Shown here: one piece after another, positions 56,290-64,000 of the stretch | Position numbering within the stretch: the stretch's first letter is position 1 | Layout of the letters: every line of letters starts with the position of its first letter | NCBI GenBank assembly: GCA_963930645.1 | Contig: OZ005648.1 | Location: forward strand, 242,115,436-242,179,435 | Direction: 5' to 3' | DNA: 64,000 bases | DNA from: Salticus scenicus | Taxonomy: Eukaryota; Arthropoda; Arachnida; Araneae; Salticidae | Program-made: the position numbers and the translations under genes | The notes under the pieces: generated by a model | Databases searched by the model: none | Told to the model about the DNA's origin: nothing | What the model saw: only the letters and a program-made list of their open reading frames with translations

Positions 56290-57360
56290 TTTTCTGAAAA
56301 ACTATTCAAGTTCGTTTTTAAATAGGCCTAAAAAGCATAACGTGAAAGTGAAAATGTAAAATAGAACAATTTTACAAAGTAAATGTTTAGAATTTGTTGC
56401 ACTTCCACAAGTAAAATTGAAATTTCCTATGGAAGTTTAAAAAAAAAAGTGGTAATGGGAAAAAATCATAAGCAGTATTTCAAAATATAAAAATAATAAC
56501 TCGTAGTTCGTCTTACTTTATCGTCTTAAAACTAATCAGTAGAAATTTCCAAAATAATTCTTATTCATTGGTAATGGATAAAAAGTTGGCAATCAAATGA
56601 CATAAGATGCACAAATTCTTCAAAAAGAGTTGGCATTGTACTCACATTTAAATACTATTGCCTGATGAAAAGTCGGGCTTAATTATTTCGAACCGATATA
56701 TTTTTATGTGTTTGCATCTTTTACAGCGGTTTTTATAATATAACGGAACCCTAATTTATTATTTAAAAGTTTGATTTTTGTGATGATTTAGTCTGAATGC
56801 AGCAAACAAATTTTATTACGAATATCATTAGTTTTTGATTTTGACTACTCCATAAAATATCATACCCGCCACAAAAGTAAAAGTAAAAATAAAAAATAAA
56901 ATAAATAAAAATAAAAATTGAAAATTTTAAGAAAATTAAACAGTAGGATTTTTTCCTATTTATTTAATATAATGTCTTAGCTTTCTGTCTTAAATTCTAA
57001 ACAATAGCAAAACAGTTCTACAATTCAGTTTTTTAAAATTAATTTTTAAAATTTTGCAACGGGTGTGACATTTTATGGAATGGACCATTTATAGATATTT
57101 TAATCGGTTTATATATGAAATAAAAATTAAAAGGCATGTTTCTCAATTTATATCTCAATAACAGAATGATGTTTACTATCTTAGTACTCATGTTTTTATA
57201 AACAGTTGATGAAAAAATTTAAATATTCTTTCTTGATAATTTGTAGGAAGTAATGATATCACTTTCTTTCGCAGCCATTTCGAGTTATAAGCATTGAGGT
57301 AATATTACTAGCCTTCATATAAAGCTATACCATGCATAATCTTTGATATAATTCACACCA
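56290..57360. other. AT-rich stretch; weak Penelope-end-like motif
   Basis: Otherwise unassigned. CCTGATGAAAAGTCGGGC at 56661 followed by TTTCGAACCGATATATTTTT resembles, loosely, the CTGATGA...CGAAAC motif at Penelope-like element ends, without a convincing stem. Confidence 0.3.
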
Positions 57361-57369
57361 TATGCACTG

Positions 57370-58021
57370 TGGCGCAAAAGTTTTGATAAATACAGTATTC
57401 ATTTTTAAAATTTAGATTTGTGATAGTAGAATTACAAAAATCCTATAAATATATCCAAAAACTCTGTTAAAATGCTACAACCAAAAAGAAAAAAAAAAAA
57501 AAATGTTTGATTTGTTGTTTGCTATTTTTTTTTTTTTTTTTTTTTTTTTAAACAGAAATTTGCTTGTTGCACAAGTTTAGACACGATTACATGTTTGTCT
57601 GGATTTTTCTTTGAATATGTAAATCTAAAATAGATTATATCGCAAACTTCGTGTACTTAAGGTCTGCTAACGATAACACTTCGTAGTCGCGTTAGTGTGA
57701 TTAAAATAATTTCAAGATAACAAAGTTCCAGAACTTGCAAGCTTGAGGTAAATTCGCTTCGAAAATTGTGGCTATAATTTATAGATTAACAAATTTGTTT
57801 ATCGAGTTTTATTACGTAGATGCAAACATAAAACAAAATGCAGATCTAGGATTCTGCAAACCGCGTATGACGAATAAACGCGATGATCGGCAGATTTAAA
57901 GATTTTCAAGTGCCCAATAAATGACTGTCGGTGAAATCGCAAAGTACTAAGATCATCAGGATTCTCTGTACCAAAGAATAACATTCGCAGACGAATTTAT
58001 GAAGTATGAACAATAGTCCCC

Positions 58022-58058
<37 letters not shown>

Positions 58059-58745
58059 TCTTAATCCACATTATAAGTCACTAAGAATACAGGGGTTCGA
58101 AACCATACGTCATATTACCGAAACTGCCATATTTATTGACAGTATGAAACAGTGAAATTTGCCGGAGAAAAACATAGAATCTGGATGGTCCAGGTAGCTG
58201 GGTATTGTACTGCATTACTTGCACTTATGGATGTTGCTTAAGTCACAGACATTACAGTGAATCAGTGAGGGTTTAGGCAGCCTGTTGTTATAATGGACAA
58301 ATGAATGTGACTTCCTACCATTTTCTGAGCTCCCATGGAGACAACATTGGAAATTTCCTCAATACAAGGCATTGATTTACATTACAAATAACATAAGATT
58401 ATGGTTTGATTTTTAGAACATAAAAGTTTTCGGCTGGTAAACATGCAGTCCTTATCTTAACCCTATGCAGAAACGTTGAGGCATTATTTGCCGCAAAGTG
58501 TACAGCAGTGGTAGACAATACACTTCTGTAATGAACTCAAAAGGTCTATTGAGGATATTTAGTACGAAATCGATCTCCAAACAATGCAAGATTTAGTTCA
58601 TTCTATGTAAACTCATATTTATGAATCAATGAATAATAATGGTTGCACAAACAGGGTTTAAAACCTGTTTATTTTTAATATTTGCTAAACACAACAATTT
58701 TTCTTTTAATCATAAAATATTAGGCATCAGTACAGTGTGTAAGTA
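57370..58745 (+). mobile_element. dead Tc1/mariner element, plus strand
   Basis: The left end CACTGTGGCGCAAAAGTTTT (about 57366) follows TATG, and a related site TTGCACAAGTTTAGACACG lies ~195 bp inside (57567), again a double-site end. A matching right end was not found; a CAGTGTG at 58734 is a weak candidate. The body carries the transposase relic 57730-58650. A poly-A run of ~31 at 58027 interrupts it. Confidence 0.55.
57730..58650 (+). pseudogene. Tc1-like transposase pseudogene, heavily decayed
   Basis: By-eye translation across many stops and frameshifts shows PRMTNKRDDRQI (the linker after the first helix-turn-helix in Tc1), a MTVGEIAKY-like second helix, then near the end a KVFGW--CSPYLNPM segment (position of WPACSPDLNPIE) and IICRKVYSSGRQYTSV, followed by MQDLVHS-like residues. 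The order and spacing match Tc1 transposases. The SPDLNPIE Asp/Glu positions appear mutated. Coordinates of the ends are approximate. Confidence 0.6.
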
Positions 58746-58749
58746 AAAA

Positions 58750-61290
58750 AGAATACCAGCAATCTCAAAGTAGCATACATATAGAGTTATGAAGTCGACT
58801 ATTTAGCTTTTAACGTTGCTTACCAAGTAAACAATGAAAACTATTTGCAAAAACTTGCTTATAATGCATAGATTTAATTTTTTAGAAAAGTGTTTTTACC
58901 GGCATTTTAAAAATATTAAAATTTATTCGATTTTTTTAGAGAATAAATTAAAATTAGAGGTAAAGGTTTATTCAAAATATTTCGAGCGATAAATTTGTCA
59001 TCCTTGTGTTTAATTTTGGCAGTTTTTGATTACTTGAATAGAAGTGTCTCTTTTTTGCTATGGTGGCTAGTTATGAGTAATATTCTCATGTAGTATTAGA
59101 TAAAAGTAATGATAACCTAACTTCTTTGTATAGTGCAAACAGAAACAAAGATATTAGTTATAATATGTTGAAAAGTAACTACATTTATGTTTGTAATTTA
59201 ATATCTAAATATTTGCATGACTTATCTTCGATAATTTCAAATTATAACGTAATTACATTTTATTCTGAATCTCGAATGCTCATTTCATCGTTAAATATTG
59301 CAGTAAAAATTTTCCCAATGTCTTAATATATATTTCTAAATAGATTTAGTATACTTCGAGGAAAATGGAAGATGAAAGGTTGTTCAGAATTCTGACATAC
59401 AAGTGTTATACATTTGTGGCAGTTCAAAATTTGGGATTACATTTTATGATTAAATATATATATATATTTGATTTTCTATAACTCTCACAACTGTGTATCG
59501 TCTTTTACTACTATCTTTCTACCTTATCTCTCTATCTAATAAGTATATTTATAACTATTTTAGTTAAAAATAGATTTTAACGTATCAACTGATAAAAAGT
59601 CTGATAGAGAAAATAAAAATACACATACTATATGTATAAATGGCATAAATAGAAAAAAACTGGAATCAATGTTGATTTTTTTATTGATATTTCAAGTCAC
59701 ACATCTTAAACTATACTAGTTAAAGTAGTTTTCACACCAAAAATTTTAGATATAAAAATAAGCTGAATTTTTATGATAATATTCAAGTAATAGGTCCAAT
59801 TTTTAACTTAAGTTGAGGTTTAAATGCAACATATTAAATTTTAAAGACGATTTCTAAGTTTCATTCCCAACAGAAAGTGTATGAGGAAAATTCACATTTC
59901 AATACACCATGATTCCAGTTAATTTTTAAAGAAGTTTATTGAAAATTTGGATATTATCAATAATATGAAATTGCTTAACAGCTGAGCGGAATGATTTAAT
60001 TGCTTTAAAAAAGAATTTTTTTTTTTCTCTTAAAAATTTTTAAGTTTTTCTTGAAGATATTTAAAAGAACAAATCTAGCATGAATTTTATTTTATTTTTT
60101 TAATCCACAAAGGATTCAGAATCATTTCCTTAACAAATTCAGTGTTATCATAGTTCCAACTTTTACGCTTTTTGGCTGTCGGAAAATTATAATAAAATTT
60201 TTTTAATAATTTATTTTTATATACTTCTGTAATAGTTTTCAATGCTTAAAAAAAAAAAATAATAGTAATTATTCTGGTAGACAAAAGCGTAAAATACGGC
60301 AGCTATGTGTAATGTGATACAACACTATACCCCCCCCCCCCTTTTTTTTGTGTGTGTGTGTGTGTGTTTTCTTCTGGTAAAAGATTTCCCACAATTGGAT
60401 TGACTCCTGATAAAATTTCAGGTATCATAATCTCTTCGTGTCCATCTTTTCTGAAATCAGGTTTTTTTTTTTTTTTTTTTGTAAATTAAATTAGTCCCCC
60501 GTCGTGAAATGTTTCCGAAGTTTTCAATCTTATATCATTTTTATTTGTTAAAGACTTTTGCTATATTAAATGCAAAATTATATTCTCTGTTTTCTCCACT
60601 ACACTAAACATAAAATCCCCTTCTTTCTTGATTCCGAAAATTGCAGAGGAATCGTTTTAGCAATACTATAATAGTCAGGATTTTCTTTTCCAGCATTTTT
60701 TACAAGAGCTTAAAAGTGTACTAATTTTGAAGGATGAACAATACGATTTTACTTGTCTTTTCATTGACAATGCATTAGTTCTGTAACTAATTCAGTAAAT
60801 AAAAAATATTTAAAATGTTGAATAAATGATTTAAAAAACAAAATAAATAAATAAAGAATCAATTGACACCAGAACAAAACAAAAGGCTTGTTTATATGGA
60901 TAATTTTTGTATTGTCATTTTTCTTTTTTAATAAAAAAGATTTTTACTAATAATGTAAGTGGTTACTAGATTGGATGCTTCTTTCTCCCTATGAAGGGTT
61001 CAACTTAAATGTTTGGACTGGAAACAATTGTTGCATGTTTTTCCGTTTTATAATAATTGTTCGTAAAGCCTTTATTTATATATTTATTTTCTTCACTAAT
61101 CTAATAATTGTAGTCTATGCAAATCTTAATGAAAAGTTTGAGAAGAAACGTTCGAAAGTTAGTGCATAGTTTTTATTTAATAAATTGTAAATCTTCTATA
61201 AAGTACTTTAAACAATTGTATGTAAAACATTTTCTGTGCTGTGTGTGAGGCAACTCTGTATTCATGTGATAAAATTATTTTGTTAGGTGT
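58750..61290. other. AT-rich stretch, nothing recognised
   Basis: No supported feature. (GT)n near 60350, C10 near 60331 and T19 near 60462 are the only notable tracts. Confidence 0.4.
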
Positions 61291-61296
61291 TTAATA

Positions 61297-61650
61297 CACT
61301 CTTAAAAATTCTGTAAATTTAATGTAAATATTTATCCAGAGTCTCTGTAAATTTACAATAATTCTTAGTTAAAAGTGAATAATCAAAAATCTCGATCTTT
61401 ATTCTGTATTTTTACGTAACTTTATTGTTTAGTTTTTTTAATTAAAATTAAAAATAGCTGTTTGTACTTTAGAAAAAGCATTCCAAGTCCAAAATATGTT
61501 CTCACCAATAATTAATTAAATTAATATTAGTTATTAAAATGAATGCATAAAATAAGTTTTTTAACATCTCCGTTTATTTTTCTCTGTAATTTTACGTAAG
61601 ATTTAAGATAATAGATTACACAGAGTTTTCTGTTGAAATTTTTAACAGTG
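61297..61650. mobile_element. MITE with TA duplication, copy 1 (354 bp)
   Basis: The left end CACTCTTAAAAATTCTGTAA and right end read inward CACTGTTAAAAATTTCAACA form the TIR, with TA at 61295-61296 and 61651-61652. The ends resemble those of mariner-type MITEs. No coding sequence. Confidence 0.7.
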
Positions 61651-61684
61651 TATTTAACAAGAAATTTGAAAATTATTTATAACT

Positions 61685-62140
61685 TTGGTCTGTCTGTCCG
61701 TATATCTGTCCGCGCTCTGAATTACTTAAATATTTTCAGATACAGGTTATTCGTGTTTACGGTAGTATGTTCTCTATTTAAAATAGTATAAATAGTATGA
61801 CATGTTTGGGTACAGGTGCACTAAAGACAATTCCAATATATTGCGTTCTATGAAAGGCCTCTTTATAAATAATTTTTAAATGTTTTTGTGTACTGTAAAA
61901 AATTCTGTAAATTTACTGAAATATTTATCCAAAATCTCTGTAAATTAATAATTGTATTCCGATGAAGTGGAAATAATAGAGATTCTTAATCTTTATTCTG
62001 TATTATTATTATTATTATTATTTTAATTATTAAATTTCTCAATCAAAGATTAAAACTGCATGAATCTACTTCGGATAAAGTATAAATCACTTAGATACTC
62101 CCGCTAATGATTAATTAAAGTAATATTAGTCATTGAATGC

Positions 62141-62204
<64 letters not shown>

Positions 62205-62960
62205 ACATTTCTATTTACTTTCCTCTGTAATTTTATATAACACTTAAGATAAAGGTTTTTCAGAAGCTTTCCGGTTGAAATTTTTAGCAGTGCATTGCAC
62301 AAATCGTAATGCAATTGAGATTTATTAGTCATACACGCATAAACATGTTTTGCCAGAGAGGCATTTTAATTTGTGGAAGTGTTTACATCACTTTATAACA
62401 ATATTAAAGAATGTATAAGACTTCAATTAATCTGTCTTTCCGCACTCTAATTCCTTTTATTATTTATAGAGATCATTGAAATTAATTTATGTTGTTCAAG
62501 TTCACTTTGCATGCTCTCTATTGAGAATGTTATAAAGACTGCTACTGGTTTATGTACAGGGACACCTAATAGAGTTCTGATGCTTTACGGTCTATATGAC
62601 AAATGGTTTTAAAGCAAATTTGAATATTTTTGTATTAATCCATATTACTAAGATACACGAGACCCCTTTTCTTGTAAAATAAGATATAATTAGCGTAACT
62701 GATTGATTTACAAGACCTCACAAAGTTGTTTGTATTCATGAGATATAAAAAGAAATTTTAATTGTTTTCGGGATTTTTTAATACGTTATATATGGTGAGT
62801 ATGCAAATTTAGACAGCGTACTGGGCTACATAAAACCAACATTTTATTCAGAAATAAATCTATAAAGGTGCTTTTGTGAGTCTTTTTATTACAATTTTTT
62901 TAGACAATGTACTGCAAATGCAATCACACTTGAAGGCTACACAAAAGCAATGTGTTTATT
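61685..62960 (+). repeat. copy of the TGTACAGGGACAC repeat family, interrupted by a MITE
   Basis: GTCTGTCTGTCCGTATATCT at 61690 and a GGGTACAGGTGCACTAAAG string near 61808 lie left of MITE copy 2. A second CTGTCTTTCCGCACTCTAAT and GTTTATGTACAGGGACACC with TTTACGGTCTATATGAC lie right of it (62432-62610). Confidence 0.5.
61893..62292. mobile_element. MITE, copy 2, enlarged by a (TA)n expansion
   Basis: The same family as 61297-61650: shared phrases AAATTCTGTAAATTTA, TTTATTCTGTATT, TAATATTAGT, CTCTGTAATTTTA and GAAATTTTTA-CAGTG in the same order. It carries (TA)n at about 62141-62201. It appears to sit inside a copy of the TGTACAGGGACAC family (61685-62960). Confidence 0.65.
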
Positions 62961-62977
62961 TATTTATTTATTTTAAA

Positions 62978-64000
62978 CTAACAGGCGTCGCCCGCTTCGC
63001 TGGTCATTATACTGAAATGAATTTTTAAAATACCATATCATTAATAACTATTAAAAAAATTATTAAAATCACTCAAAATCTAAGTTAAAGTTCCCGCTCA
63101 CCACATGTCGAGCCAGGAGTTCCAATGCCCTCGGCAGCGTCTTACCTACTGTTTAATCCTCCTCCCTTGCAGGTAAAGTTGAATGTTTTGCAAAATGCCA
63201 TCAAAGTGCATATTGCGTACTCTTAATCAACACCCACACACCAAAATTTACCATTGTAAGGTAATATGGAGCAGATTTAAGCTTGAAAACGCGTTTTTTG
63301 CTCCTGGTGCCTCAAAGGGAGGGGAGGAGGTAATTTCTCAAAATCCCTTTATAGTGCATGTTGCATACACATAATTAACCGATACATAAAAAAATCGAGA
63401 TCCTGAGATTATTTGAAGCAGAGTTATGTTTTAAAACGTGTTTTTTATTGACGTTCCCGCTCTTAAAGGAGGAAAGGGGGGGGGATTTCTCAAAAACCCT
63501 TTATACTATGAGTTAAATACATACAACCGACCCACACATCAAAAACCTCTTTCCTAAGATAATTTAGAGCAGAGTTACGCATAAGCACGTGATTTTTGCC
63601 CCCTCAGCCTCTAAGGGGAGGTAGGGTGGAATTTTACAAAATCCCTTTGTAGTTTGCGTTGAGTACGCATAAACAGCCCACACATCAAAAATTGCCATTT
63701 TGAGATAATTTGTAACAGATTTACGAATGGAAACATGTCTTGTCCCCCCCCCCTCCTCCCCAACTCCCAAGGGGGGATAGGACAGAATTTCAAAAAATCC
63801 CTTTGTAGCGTGTGTGTTGAGTACACATAACCAATCGACATAGCAAAAAATGGCTTTCCTGATATAATTTGGAGCAGAGTTACTCTTAAAAAAGTGTTTT
63901 TGCCCCCCGCCCCGCCCTTAAAGTGGAAAAGGGGAAATTCCGCAAGATCCCTTTATAGTGTGTGTTGGGAACGCATAACCAGCCCGCACATAAAAAAATC
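62978..64000 (-). mobile_element. Helitron 3' part, minus strand, running off the window, with ~152-bp tandem repeats
   Basis: On the minus strand the sequence ends GCGAAGCGGGCGACGCCTG then TTAG and T. This is almost the 3' terminus of the Helitron at 16265-17261 (GCGAAGCGGGCGTAGCCTG then CTAG), with the first base of the CTAG end changed. Inside, AAATCCCTTTATAGTG-type phrases at about 63188, 63337, 63490, 63636, 63793 and 63945 mark six units of ~152 bp, each with GAGCAGAGTTA and a G/C-run. The 5' end lies beyond the window. Confidence 0.65.

Noticed and set aside
62978..64000. Open frames of 63-76 codons near the right edge
   Set aside because: They follow the ~152-bp repeat and read the same phrase in each unit.

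Overview
The window looks like repeat-dominated nuclear DNA of an animal, most likely an arthropod; an arachnid is plausible but not shown. It is strongly AT-rich, with many long A/T runs and microsatellites. It has no operons and no convincing host exon. The recognisable coding sequence belongs to transposable elements: Tc1/mariner transposases, an I/R1-like non-LTR retrotransposon and a short THAP-domain ORF. The rest is tandem repeats, Helitron-like non-autonomous elements, foldback/MITE elements, two tRNA-Thr-like genes and sequence I cannot classify.

Layout. 1-5.4 kb: AT-rich DNA with a small inverted-repeat element, ~280-bp duplications and a possible Ty3/gypsy LTR/primer-site relic. 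5.9-7.8 kb: degenerate ~125-bp tandem array. 9.8-11.0, 17.66-18.7, 22.0-22.6, 38.5-39.5, 50.9-51.3 and 61.7-63.0 kb: copies, in both orientations, of a family marked by TGTACAGGGACAC next to a TCCGTAATGA-like motif. 13.1-14.4 and 23.6-24.3 kb: two opposed copies of another family with ~173-bp internal repeats. 15.3-17.7 kb: a TIR transposon (GGGGAA ends, TA duplication) carrying a foldback and a complete non-autonomous Helitron. 19.0-20.5 kb: a decayed Tc1-like element. 27.0 kb: a Penelope-type hammerhead-like motif. 29.6-31.4 kb: a minus-strand Helitron holding a near-perfect palindrome with a hammerhead-ribozyme-like core on each strand, flanked by a 13-bp duplication. 33.5-34.9 kb: nine ~148-bp units alternating between two types, each with a perfect or degenerate hairpin. 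36.9-38.3 kb: a ~1.5-kb long inverted repeat. 39.6-40.1 kb: an inverted duplication carrying two tRNA-Thr(TGT)-like genes. 41.3 kb: a tRNA-derived SINE.

41.7-49.9 kb is a three-level nest. An outer ~2.5-kb TIR element without visible transposase contains a Tc1 transposon. The Tc1 transposase gene is split by a ~4.3-kb non-LTR retrotransposon encoding endonuclease, reverse transcriptase and RNase H with one frameshift. 51.6-53.7 kb: a Tc3/Tc1-like element with double transposase-site ends, one end split by a short THAP-bearing element. 55.6-56.3 kb: a probable solo LTR. 57.4-58.7 kb: another dead Tc1. 61.3-62.3 kb: two related TA-flanked MITEs. 62.98 kb to the edge: the 3' part of a minus-strand Helitron with ~152-bp repeats.

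Nothing suggests that these genes cooperate in a host pathway. They record successive insertions, some datable relative to one another. The least ordinary items are the palindromic double hammerhead, the three-level nest, the alternating ~148-bp hairpin array and the tRNA inverted duplication. All calls rest on reading by eye; no database or folding program was run.
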